A stretch of DNA of 64,000 nucleotides from Nicotiana tabacum (lineage: Eukaryota > Streptophyta > Magnoliopsida > Solanales > Solanaceae): the NCBI RefSeq assembly GCF_000715075.1, contig NC_134089.1:106957157-107021156 (forward strand). Direction: 5' to 3'. Both the position numbers and the translations under genes were made by a program. Position 1 is the stretch's first letter. Each line of letters opens with the position of its first letter. Below, in pieces: positions 22,959-33,280 of the stretch. The notes under the pieces are model-generated. The model searched no databases. It saw only the letters and a program-made list of their open reading frames with translations, and was not told the DNA's origin.

Positions 22959-23975
22959 TTCCACGATATCAAAGAATATTTGGCGAAAGGATAATATCCA
23001 GAGCAGGCAAACCATACTCAGAAACGCACTCTGCGGAGGTTGTCCAATCACTTCTTCTAAAGCGGAGGGACCCTGTATAGAAGAACTCTTGATCTGGGGT
23101 TGTTAAGGTGTGTTGACACAAAAGAGGATTCCATATTGCTTGAGTAGATATATGCCGGAACTTGTGGACCACATATGAACGATTTTGTTCTAGGCAAGAA
23201 AATACTCAAAGCTAGATACTTTTGGATGCCCATGGAAACCGATTGCATCCGGTACGTTCAGAAATGCCACCAATGCCAGGTGCATGCAGACATGATAAAG
23301 GTACCACCAAATAAGCTCAATGCAATAGTGTACCTTGGCCTTTTGTTTCCTGGGGAATGGATGTCATCAGTCCGATCGAGCCCACCGAATGGGCACCTGT
23401 TCATTTTAGTGGCTATCGACTATTTCACAAAATGGGTAGAGGCTGCATCTTACAAAGCTATAACCAAGAAAGTCGTCGTAGATTTTGTCAAGGATTATAT
23501 TGTTTGCCGATTCGGGGTTACCACACTACGGTCCACACAACAACTGGGGCAACTCCCTATTTACTGGTTTATGGTACCGAAGCTGTCATTCCATCCAAGG
23601 TAGAAATTCTTTTTTAAGGATTATATATGAAGCCGAACTCATTGATGAAGAATAGATAAGGAGTCGCTATGAGAAACTAGCCCTCATAGACGGGAAAAGA
23701 ATGAACGCAATATGTCACGGTCAGATTTATTAGAAAAAAATGTTTAGAGCTTTCAACAAAAGGGTTAGACCAAGACAATTTGCAGCGGGGCAGCTGGTAC
23801 TGAAGCAGATCTCCCCGCATCAGGATGAAGCCAAAGGGTAATTCCCACCCAACTGGCAAGGTCCTTACATGGTTCACTGGGTGCTAACAGGAGGATCACT
23901 CATACTTGCAGAAATGGACGGAGAAGTTTGGCCAAAACCTATCAATTCAGATGCAGTCAAGAGATACTATGCTTA
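22959..23975 (+). pseudogene. Integrase of element A, catalytic core deleted
   Basis: Strand-transfer enzyme of pol. After the A2 insertion the frame continues as HDIKEYLA with several stops. The zinc-binding N-terminal domain is at about 23150-23285: the usual first His is Tyr (IYAGTCGPHMN), and the CHQC pair is present. The core starts well (MDVISPIEP... at 23357) but after CRFGV (about 23515) it jumps straight to GYHTTVHTTTGATPYLLVYGTEAVIP. About 85 codons containing the second catalytic Asp and the Glu are gone. The C-terminal domain (FAAGQLVLKQISPHQDEAKG, SDAVKRYYA) ends at 23975 with stops inside. Certainly inactive. Confidence 0.85.
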
Positions 23976-24003
23976 GATTGTCTAAATTCCTTCATCTAAT
24001 CTA

Positions 24004-24060
24004 ACTGAACTATGCTTGACTTGATTCCCGTTTAAGAGGGGATACGTAGGTAGACCTATC
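24004..24060 (+). other. CTAYGY...ACGTAG arm cassette behind pol of element A
   Basis: Just after the pol stop: CTATGC (24010-24015) and ACGTAG (24044-24049) are imperfect inverted arms around about 28 bases, followed by a 'tcggttcggtc' word. Four better-preserved minus-strand copies are in element E (38323, 39832, 40242, 40702). Confidence 0.55.
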
Positions 24061-24118
24061 GGTTCGGTCATATCTTAATAAAATTTTCATTTCCCCCCAG
24101 AACAAGAAACTGGGGCAG

Positions 24119-24329
24119 AATTTTAAGGAGGACCCTCAAAATTTCGAAGCAAGTCCAGCCAACACCATCATAAGAAAGACTGTCAGAAATCAGTTAAGTA
24201 ATTGGGGTAGAATTTTGAGAAGTATTCTTAAAATTCCAGAGCAGATCCGACATATTTCGTCGCATGCAAAAAGGCCGAAGGATCATTTACCAAACTGGGG
24301 CAGAATTTTGAGGAGGACCCTAAATATTC
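24119..24329 (+). repeat. 92-bp tandem repeat with hairpins, three copies, in the 3' UTR of A
   Basis: Copies of (g)aactggggcagaattttgag at about 24108, 24200 and 24293. Each contains an AATTTT...AAAATT type hairpin: 24119-24143, 24211-24235 and 24304-24329. The middle stem bases change together (AGG:CCT in copies 1 and 3, AGAA:TTCT in copy 2). Confidence 0.75.
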
Positions 24330-24714
24330 TAGTGCAAGGAAGCAGCAATGCCTCTAAAGTGTTAAAGTCAATAGTTCATCTAATTTACTTGATATTATAT
24401 ACCACTATATTTTCTAAAATAACTCTATTTTGTCAATAAGTACGTATTTTTGAAAAATTCATGGCAGCTAGGTGTTATCTAGGGTAACTCAAATAGGGCC
24501 TCTAGAACAGAGCAAAGTAAAGCAGTCAGACAAAGGCACAAACCAACCTCCCCTACAAAACTCACGATTTTTCTTTGGATGCAGGCACAGTGAACATAAC
24601 AGGAGTATTCGAAAATGTACATATCAAAGTCACTATCCTCATAACAATCAGGCCACGAGATGCAAATATACCTCCAGCTAAATATTCTACTCCTATTTGT
24701 TACTTGTTCACTAC

Positions 24715-25525
24715 ATAAGGCTAAGCATGGCCTTCTCTTTGCATGAGACTAAGCCTTGTCTCAAATATTGCATGAGGCTAAGCCCTGACTCCATTATTTG
24801 GATAAGACTGAGCACTGCCTTCTCTTTACATGAGACTAAGCCTTGTCTCAAATCTTGCATGAGGCTAAGCCCTGCCTCCCTTATTTGTATAAGGCTAAGC
24901 ATTACCCTATCTTTGCATGACACTAAGCCTTGTCTCAAATCTTGTATGAGGCTAAGCCCTGCCTCTCTATTTTCATAAGGCTAAGCATTGCCTTCTCTTT
25001 GCATGAGACTAAGCCCTGTCTTAAACCATGCATGAGGCTAACCTTGCCTCCCTATTTTAATAAGGGTAAGCATTGCCTTCTGTTTGCATGAGACTAAGCC
25101 CTGTCTCAAATATTGCATGAGGCTAAGCCCTGCCTCCGCATTTGCATAGGGCTAAGCATTGGCTTCTCTTTGCATGAGACTAAGCCCTGTCTCAAATCTT
25201 GCATAAGGCTAAGCCCTGACTCTGCATTTGCATAAGGCTAATCATTGCCTTCTCTTTGCATGAGACTAAGCCTTGTCTCAAATCTTGCATGAGGCTAAGC
25301 CCTGCCTCCCTATTTGCATAAGGCTAAGCACTGCCTTCTCTTTGCATGAGACTAAGCCTTGTCTCAATCGTTGCATGAGGCTAAGCCCTGCCTCCCCATT
25401 TGCATAAGGCTAAGCACTACCTTCTGCCTGTATGAGACTAAGCCCTGTCTCAAAGCTCGTATGAGGCTAAGACCTGCCTCCTTATTTGCATAAGGCTAAG
25501 CACTACCTTCTCGTGAGATTATGTT
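24715..25525 (+). repeat. Hairpin tandem array, 28-29 bp subunits in about 86-bp higher-order units, 3' UTR of A
   Basis: About 28 subunits of the form cat-RRGRC-taagcNNt-GYCTY, arranged as a three-part higher-order unit repeated 9-10 times (period 84-87 bp). Subunit stems are GAGAC/GTCTC, GAGGC/GCCTC and AAGGC/GCCTT, each around an 8-base loop starting taagc. Ogre 3' UTRs are known to host tandem repeats. The apparent ORFs at 24697-24978 (plus) and 24711-24938 (minus) follow from the repeat period and are not genes. Confidence 0.9.
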
Positions 25526-25589
25526 TTGTCACCCTCCGCATAATTGTTGCTCTATTCTAGACTTTACATTATCTTCTTTCCTCGGGGCT

Positions 25590-25950
25590 AAGCTCTATGC
25601 CAAAATAATGCACAAGACTAAGTTCTGTCTTGTTGTCACCTTTGGTATTATGTCTCCAGATTTCATAGGCTGATGTATCACCAATTTGTCCAAAGGCGTC
25701 ATAGTCCGAAGGCATCATCCTCATAGCCTGAAGACACCATGTCATGGCCTGAGGATATCTCAATATTGCGCAACATTATTCAAAGGCTTCATGGTTCATA
25801 TGTACCATTCTCATGGCCCGAGAACACAATTTCATGGCCTGCGAATCTATTATCTCATGATTCATGGCCCCGGACATCATAGTATAAGGACATCGTCTTC
25901 ACTGTCCAAAGACAATCTTTCATGGTCCAAAGGAAACTTGCATCATGTTT
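25590..25950 (+). repeat. Second and third hairpin arrays in the 3' UTR of A
   Basis: 25590-25640 holds two diverged taagc subunits, one with a 6-bp stem CAAGAC-taagttct-GTCTTG (25612-25631). 25680-25945 is a different array, with unit words catggcctga/catggtcca every 30 bases or so. Some units form stems such as TTCTC-atggccc-GAGAA and GTCTT-cactgtcca-AAGAC. Decayed, no gene. Confidence 0.65.
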
Positions 25951-26425
25951 AAATTCTCGCAATACTCTATATACTCACATGCATTATGTTTTAAGTTTTT
26001 CAGGTAATCCAGGAAGTAACCGTCCATTCAAATAGGAGCCAACTTCGCTCCGATTTCCACTCATACCCTTCCGGTTTCCATTCATGCCTTACCATTATTT
26101 CAAACGTAATCGACTCCCATCAATTACTCACCTTTACCCCACGACCATTCAGATACCTACCCTGTGATACATCGACTCATAATCATAACTCCATCCAATA
26201 TTACCCTTCACAAAAGAACCTTTTCTGAAACTTGCTACCATTCTTATAACAAATCCATCGGCCTCATTCACCGTTGGGTACAGAACTACACATGGCCTTC
26301 CTGTAAAACCAAGGATATATAGGCAGCTGAAAGACCAGGACTCGGCCTCTATTTTGCAAAACATCCCATTCGGTCAAAATCGGTCGTCATTGTTTTCCCC
26401 AAAAACTCTTTCATCCTTCCTAAGT
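25951..26425 (+). other. Distal 3' UTR of element A
   Basis: Non-coding stretch between the arrays and the PPT. It has a few paired words (ccgatttccactcat, ccggtttccattcat) but no convincing structure. Confidence 0.5.
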
Positions 26426-26438
26426 AAAGAGGGGCAGT
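26426..26438 (+). other. Polypurine tract of element A
   Basis: aaagaggggcag followed by t and then the LTR start tgttgatacc. Primer site for plus-strand DNA synthesis. Confidence 0.8.
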
Positions 26439-28144
26439 TGTTGATACCCAATTTTCTCTCTTATAATTAAATATGCATACATACTTTTAAAATATTTCAC
26501 ATGCATTTACAAACATGCACAAGTATTTTCACTATTTTTCCTATATTTTTAAAGGCCTTAAATCTATTTATTTCTGCATTTTTCATCATACAACCATCCA
26601 ATAATTACCCCTCATATTATTTATGGTTATTTGATCATACAAATCCATCATTTATGCCCATACGAGTGTTTAAATATTTTAATTGTATTTTTTTAATTAA
26701 ATTTGCATTTTTAAAGCTAGAATTGCACATTTTGCAGTAATAGCTTATATATAGGCATAATTACATTATCTACACATAAAATGACATTTTATATTTTTAT
26801 AATGTTAAGTAATTATTTTAAATTATTTTCATGTACAAATCACATTTTTATCATCGATAAATTATTTTATAAAATTATTTTATTCAATTAAATGGGTATT
26901 TAAATAATAGCCCCTTTTTTCTTAATCAATTTCGGACTTTAGCCTACCCTAGCCTAATAAAACCTTAGCCCAATCTGCCCCAGTCAAAATTAAATAACCC
27001 CTACCCGACCCAGAACCTCCTTTAATCGTGGCCGTTAATCTCTAAGATCAACGGTCCACATTACCCCTTTCCTTTTTAATCCAAAGACCTCCCAAACCCT
27101 ACTTATTCTCTCCAATTGCGCTGCCTCTGAATTCTCTCCTCCTCTGTTCTCTCTCGGATGCTCTCAAACCCTAAAGCGCCATCACTCAAAATTCCTCCCA
27201 AATCCCTTTGATTCCCAACCGAATATGGAATCATTTGGTGATTTACCGCCTTATCCGACCTCCTACCTCCACTGGTTATTTGATTTTCATGTTACTTGAT
27301 GGGATCTCAATGGATTTGAACTAGATTTTGTTCAGGTCTCTCATCGTTTCGATTAATCCGTCTATATTCAACCCCATGTCTATGAGTACTATCACTTTCG
27401 TGTTTTCATCACTTCAAATCTCTGGTTCTAACAAGATTTTTCACCTCTGTTCACTTTTTAATACAAACTTAATTATTTCTGATTGAATCCGTTAGATATC
27501 TTTAGATATGAAGGGTTTTGAGTTTGTCTGGTATTTTTCCTTTAATATTTTTCTCGTTTTTACTCTTATTGTCAACCGATTCATTTTTTCTCAAAAGCTA
27601 GGGTTTTGATTTCTGGGAGATTTTTGCAAAAAAAAAAAGGGTTTGTTAGCGTTAAATGTTCTCATCTCTGACTCTCTTATTCACTGTCCGACTGATTTTA
27701 CTTGATTTAATCAAGCTCCATGTATATGTCTTTGTGTTTCCTAGGGTTTTGATTCTTTGACTATTTATCCTGCTATCTTCTGCCTGTTACCTTTACCTCA
27801 GCTCTGTTAATTAAAGTGTTAACTGATTCACTTGCCTAACTTAGGTTTGAATTTAGTACCCATATTTCTTTATTAAAGTTTTACTTGTTCTTACCCTATT
27901 TATGTGTCCATATTACTGGCTTGATTTTTGTATTCTGATTCCTAATTAATTCTGGAAACTAGTTCTTACCTTATTAACCTTATTCTTTATTACTGATTAA
28001 TTCCGCGTGAGATTTTCCTTAAATTAAGTGGTACTTATTTGATTCTCTCCCCTTAATTAATCCATGACTGATTGTTAATTGATTTTTCATACCTTATGTG
28101 CATATGATTGGTTCATTACCTTATGTGTCCTACTCTATTGCATG

Positions 28145-28152
28145 CTATAAAA
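28145..28152 (+). promoter_or_regulatory. TATA box of the element A LTR
   Basis: ctataaaa in an otherwise AT/CT-rich U3. It lies 1.7 kb after the LTR start; transcription would begin about 30 bases on, near 28180. Confidence 0.45.
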
Positions 28153-28220
28153 ACCCTCCATTGTTCTGGTTTTAAAACACAGACTGATACACATATGGAC
28201 GAACACACTCAGAAAACGAA

Positions 28221-28243
28221 ACACACACACACACACACACACA
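28221..28243. repeat. AC-dinucleotide microsatellite
   Basis: Pure (AC)11 run downstream of the LTR TATA box. Confidence 0.95.
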
Positions 28244-29811
28244 AACTCTTGCTCTCATTCAAACCTTTCTATTACTTGTGTTTGCTACATTGTATAGACG
28301 GCTGAAAGCCAAGGCTAGACTATAGGATTCTGCATACTTTCAACTTCCTGTTATCTATTTTCTAACTGGTATGTCTCCATTCCTATAATATTTTTTATAT
28401 ATAATTTTGTGGGGATCGGGTGGAAACCATGTCTATGAGACTATTGTGATGATATTTATTTGCATTAGAAACCATGTTCATAGGGTTTATCTCATTATGT
28501 TGAATTCTCATCCCAGAAATCCTGCTTCTAGGACGTTTACCCATTATGCAATAATCGTGTTTTCAAAATCACTATGTGTTCATTAGAAATCATGTTTCTG
28601 GGATATTTTGTTGCACTCACTTGTCAATTAATTGACACCTTTATTCACCTAGATATCATGCCTATAAGAAAATATATATAAAATCAGTTTTATCACTTAA
28701 CCGTCATGCCTATAAGGAATTAGTGTAAAAACAGTTCTAACACTTAGATATCATTCTCATAGAGATAAACATGTAAAATCAGTTTTGTAATGCTTGTGAT
28801 AATTTTCAGCATGTAGACAGCATGTCTAAAGGGTCAAAACGGATAAAATCTGTCTGTTTAAACTAGCTACTAGTTTATAATACGTTTAGATATCATACCT
28901 ATAGGATCATGCCGGTTATCGCCTAGGCAAGCCTGTAGGATAATTAAAACCATGAAGTTTCCAAAAACGACATTTGTTTGACTGCTTATAAACTGCCCAG
29001 GTTCAGGTAGTGATAAAATCAGTAGGCAAACTGATTAGGTATTTACTGTCTTGCCTTAATGAAACTGCTGCATATTTTGTGCTCATCTAGATATCTTGCT
29101 ATAGGACTTTAAATCATTTAAAACTGTTTGTTTGAGGCATGCAATTGTTTGCTTATTTGTGGAGGTAAATGTGAGCCCCTTTAACTGCTCCTTATGTGAC
29201 AGTCCTGCCTGTTTTGTTTAACGCCTAGTTTTCTCCTTTTAAGCACCATAGGTAGGTCTAGAACCACCTTAACTAGAGGTCCTACGCACCGCCAGTGCCC
29301 TAGGCAAGGGACGGGTAAGGCACACATAGGGTACATATTCGATGCTATTAGTACGCTTAGATAATAATTAATGGGAGGGTAATTGGGTAGTAAAGGATAT
29401 GATGACATGTGCGCTAATGCTATGCGTAACACCTCTATTTGAGGAAAGTTTACCGAGTATTGCACAGAAGTGATCCTATAGGCTAATAAACCTAGTACCC
29501 CCTTAATTCCCGTTTAAATAATCTCTATTTGTTTAAATTGCTTATGACTAATTAACTTATTCAGTTTGGCCGGGACCCAACATTGTGGACCTCGAGGGGT
29601 GCCTAACACCTTCATCTCAAGGTTATTTCGTGCCCTTACCCAATCTCTGGTAATGCAAATCGGTTTATGAATTATTTGCTTTAGGTGTCCTAACACACCT
29701 TAAATTCGTTAGGTGACAACTCTTCTAATTCCATACCCCTTCCCAAAAGGAAATGAGTTGTCCCAAAAAATGTTGAAACACAGCTTCCACGAGAAAAAAA
29801 GGGGCACGACA

Positions 29812-30050
29812 AAGGTCTCATGAAGACCCGGAATAACAATAGGCACAGTCGGTGCCTGAGCTGGTCCAACTGGAGCATCCGCAACTGGGACCTGATCATG
29901 AACTGGGGCGGCTGGTGGATCTGCAGGTCCTGCCCTAGCTGCCTTAGGGGCTACACCCCTACCCCTACCACGACCTCAACCGCGTCCCCGGCTTCTAGTG
30001 GTCTCAACTGGTAGTTGTTTGCCCTGACCGGTAGCACGTGTCCTTACCAT
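29812..30050 (-). pseudogene. Start of gag of element B
   Basis: First about 80 codons of a Tekay Gag, ATG at 30050 (MVRTRATGQGKQLP). A Arg/Gly and Pro/Ala-rich N-terminus follows (GVAPKAARAGPADPP, HDQVPVADAPVGPAQAP), parallel to element C at 62190. At least one internal stop is present in the Arg/Gly stretch. The gene is cut by element A, so only the disordered N-terminal segment remains and no capsid domain is present. Confidence 0.7.
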
Positions 30051-30236
30051 TTGTGAGAGAATAGAATAACATACGTTTAGTTACTAGGGTCAACAGATTC
30101 ACACTACAAGAATTGAAGAGTGTGAAGTTTTTCCTAAAGGTTCTGCGACCTACCTAGGATAAGTACAGACATCTCCGTATCGATCCGCGAGACTCTACTA
30201 AACCTGCTCATGACTCGTGAGACCTATGTAACCTAG

Positions 30237-30248
30237 GCTTTTATATCA
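30237..30248 (-). other. Degenerate PBS of element B
   Basis: Position equivalent to tggtatcagagc (intact in D at 48184); here it has several changes. The flanking 'gcctaggtt' word on its downstream side is kept. Confidence 0.6.
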
Positions 30249-30439
30249 ACTTGTCACGACCCCAAAACCGACCCGGTCGTGATGGTGCCTATCTTGAAAC
30301 TAGGCCAGCCAACTCATTTCCAAAATAATCCACATTTCATTTAAAACTTAAGTAAAACCATTTTTCAACAGAAATTCGATAAAGATATAAAGTCGTAATT
30401 AAACAAAGAGAAAAATACAAGCCTGACCTCGGGTGTCAC

Positions 30440-33280
30440 TATCACGACCCTAACCCCGAACCTGGTCGTAATGGCGCCTCTTGTGAAGACAAGGCCATCC
30501 AGACCAAGGCAGAACACCTCATTTAAATAGTTAAATACCATAAATAGTTCTAAAACATGATATAATACCCATGATTTGCGAAAATAATAATAACAACAGT
30601 AGAAACCATCCCAACATAGCCCAAACTGGGGTGTTACAAGTCATGAGCAACTAAGGATCTTGATACTAGTCTACCAGATATAATATCTGGTACAACTGTT
30701 TCAAGAATATAAAAGTAATAAGATAAGGGAGGCACGTGGCTGTGGACGCCAACAGCTACCTCGTGGTCTCCGAAAACACCATCTGGACTTGGAAGATCAA
30801 CACTCAGGAGCGGACTCTGCATGCCTGAATCTGCACACACGGTGCAGGGAGTAATGTGAGTACTCCAACCCAGTGAGTAATACATATAAATAATGGCTGA
30901 AAGCAAGAAAACACGTAAAGGCACAAAGCAGTTCTATATCAAAGCAGTTAAAATCACGTAAAGCAGTAAATCAGTGAAGAAGTCAAGTGAAATCTCTTTA
31001 AATCAGGTAAAATAGGTAATTTAGCAGGTAAATAACAAGTAGAAATCCGCCCCTCGGGCACAGTATCAATCACTCAGAACGGTGTCAGCTCCTCGGGCTT
31101 ACTCTCATCACTTAGAGCTCATTCTCAGCTCTCGACCCATATATCTCTCATAATAACAGAAATCAGAATAGCCACTACGACGTGCAGCCCGATCCGTACA
31201 TCGCTGCGGCGTGCAGCCCGATCCATATAGACTGTCGACTGCGCTCACTGGGGGTATGCAGACTTCGGAGGGGCTCCTACATCCCAAGCGCTATATTGCT
31301 GCGGTGTGCAGCCTGACCCATATAAGTATTGCAGCGGCGTGCAGCCCGATCCATAACATATATAATATCCTCACCATTGGGTTCTCAACTCCTCTCAGTC
31401 ATTAACCTCACAGCCTCTCAGGCACCATAATAGAAGATAGGGATCTCAGCCCACAAATTCCTCTCGTTTAGGATTAGTATGATAAAACCAGCTCGAACCA
31501 TTTAAAAAAGACAGAAACATGACTGAGGATATAATTTTTAACAAGTATAGTGAGGAAAATCAGTCAAAATCCCCGAAGGGTTCAAATAGTTGGCACGAAG
31601 CCCAAATATGGCAATTAGCCCAAATCATGATGATAACAAATACGTTTCAGTCAAATACGAGGTAAAATCATTAGTCGGGACGGACCAAGTCTCAATCCCC
31701 AGTAGTAAAAGACCCCACGCTCATCATCTAGCGCGTCTCTCACCTCAATATAGCACTACGATGTGCAATCCGGGGTTTCAAACCCTCAGGACATCATTTA
31801 CAATCATTACTCACCTCGGATCGGCTACAACTCTAGCTCGCGATGCATTTGCCCCTCGAATCGGCCTCTACGCGCATCAAATCTATCCAAAATCAGAACG
31901 GATACATCACAATATGCTAAGGGAACAAAACCCAAGCGAAAGCAAATCAAAAAATATCGAGTATCCCGAAATTAGCAATACTAGAGCCCCGGGCCCACTT
32001 CTCAAAAAACTCAGGAATTTTTACATCATTAGATTCCTTATCACCCCATGAGTTCATACATACCAAATGCCCTCAATTCTGACCTCAAATGGTCTTTCAA
32101 ATCCCAATTCAAAAGTTCAAAATCCCAAGCCCTAGTTCTTCCATTTTTAGTTTAAGTTCCAAGAATTTCTAGGTTAATTTCACAATAGATTCGAGTTTTA
32201 GGTTCGAAAATCTTACCTCCAATCAATTATCCTTGAATTCCTCTTTAATCACCTTCAAAAAGCTCTCAAAATACTCAGCTATGGAGGAAAAATGGCTCAA
32301 AATCGCAGATAAAATGACTTATAAACTTTCTGCCCAGTGGTTTTCGCATCTGCGACCCCACCACCGCTCCTGCGGTACCGATTCTGCGGTAATTCCTCCG
32401 CATCTGTGGAAATCACTTAGGGGACCAGATTCCGCATCTGCGGTCCACGAGTCGCATCTGCGACTCCGTAGGTGCGGTCCATATGCCGCATCTGCGGTTC
32501 ACTGGATATTCTTCTCAAACCGCTTCTGCAACTCTTCTTCCGCATGTGCGGCACTGCACTTGCGGTCCCCAATCTGCAGGTGCGGAAAAACCAGGAGCAG
32601 CAACTTCTACGATCTCTTAAGTCCAAATATTTTCCCGTTAACCATCCAAATTCACTCCGAGGCCCCCGGGACCTCAACCAAAAGCACCAACATGACCCAA
32701 TAGCTTATTCAAACTTGTTCCAATCATCAAAACACCTCAAACAACATCAAATTACCCAAAACTCATCGAATTCAAGCCTAATTTTTGAGAAATCTTCCAG
32801 ATTACGTTTTCGATCAAAAACCCAACCAAACCACGTCCGAATGACCTGAAATTTTGCACATACCTCCCAAATGACATAACGCAACTACAACAACTCTCGA
32901 AATTCCATTCTGACCCCCGGATCAAAATCTCACCTACCAATCGGAGATCGCCAAAATACTAACTTCGCCAATTCAAGCCTAATTCTACACTGGACCTCCA
33001 AAACCAATTTCGATCATGCTCCCAAGTCATAAATCACCCCCCGAAGCTAACCGAACCATCAAAACTCACATCCGAGCCCTCTAACACATAAGTCAACATC
33101 CGGTTGACTTTTTCAACTTAAACCTTTTTGAAAGAGACTAAGTGTCTTATTTCTTACCAAATCCACTCCGAACGTAAACTACCCAACTCGCTTACATAAA
33201 ACACGGATAATGAAGCATAAAGAAGCAGAAATGGGGGAAATAGAGCGAAAACTCATAAGATGACTGGTCGGGTTATCACA
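30440..33280 (-). repeat. Solo LTR S of a Tekay-type element inside the LTR of B
   Basis: 2841 bp, beginning (minus) tgtgataacccgaccag at 33280 and ending ...cgtgata at 30440. Flanks are gtcac (30435-30439) and gtcaa (33281-33285), a TSD with one mismatch. The empty site is seen in C (ggtgtcacaagtcacgagc near 44314). No internal sequence, so recombination between its LTRs removed it. ORFs at 32233-32703 and nearby are shadows of the CpG-rich cluster. Confidence 0.85.
32317..32590 (-). promoter_or_regulatory. Solo LTR S promoter: CGCANNTGCG cluster upstream of TATA
   Basis: Over ten CpG words, mostly inverted repeats (cgcatctgcg at 32345-32354 and again near 32440-32465, cgcatgtgcg, cgcttctgcaa) fill 32345-32590. 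On the minus strand they lie just upstream of a TATA-like tttataagtc (32317-32326). The equivalent cluster in B's LTR is 35043-35282 with tataaatag at 35031-35040; in C's LTR a weaker one is 56357-56560 with ctatataa at 56331-56340. Confidence 0.5.

Larger units (their letters stand above)
1..29811 (+). mobile_element. Element A: Ogre/Tat-lineage Ty3/gypsy LTR retrotransposon, 5' end outside window
   Basis: Large plus-strand LTR retrotransposon. Its LTRs are recognised because 1010-2016 plus 4051-4498 repeats 28385-29811. The 5' LTR is followed by a tRNA-Arg-type PBS. Broken coding domains then occur in the order ORF1, gag, protease, RT, RNase H, second RNase H, integrase, followed by a long 3' untranslated region, a polypurine tract (PPT) and a TGTTGATACC... 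LTR. An extra ORF1 before gag, an Arg PBS, a second RNase H and very large size are established hallmarks of the Ogre/Tat lineage. It sits inside the gag start of element B: the sequence right after 29811 continues as minus-strand gag homologous to 61940-62190. Its own interruptions are the 2017-4034 insert and element A2. The TSD (predicted aaggt, 29812-29816) cannot be tested because the left border lies outside the window. Confidence 0.9.
26439..29811 (+). repeat. 3' LTR of element A
   Basis: 3373 bp from tgttgatacccaatttt to cacgaca (TG...CA). The second half matches the 5' LTR; the first half has no 5' counterpart in the window. A TATA-like ctataaaa is at 28145-28152, followed by cggctgaaagccaaggc, a typical downstream leader. 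The sequence is complete. It abuts the gag remnant of element B without gap. Confidence 0.9.

Noticed and set aside
24697..24978. 93-aa ORF and its 75-aa antisense partner
   Set aside because: Both arise from the 86-bp tandem array, where open frames repeat with the period; there is no homology or start context.
24715..25525. CRISPR array
   Set aside because: Regular 28-29 bp units with hairpins look superficially similar, but there are no unique spacers, no cas genes, and the context is a plant retrotransposon.
32233..32703. 156-aa ORF rich in Ser/His/Arg, overlapped by antisense ORFs
   Set aside because: GC-rich words of the LTR promoter cluster suppress stop codons in several frames; no conserved domain.
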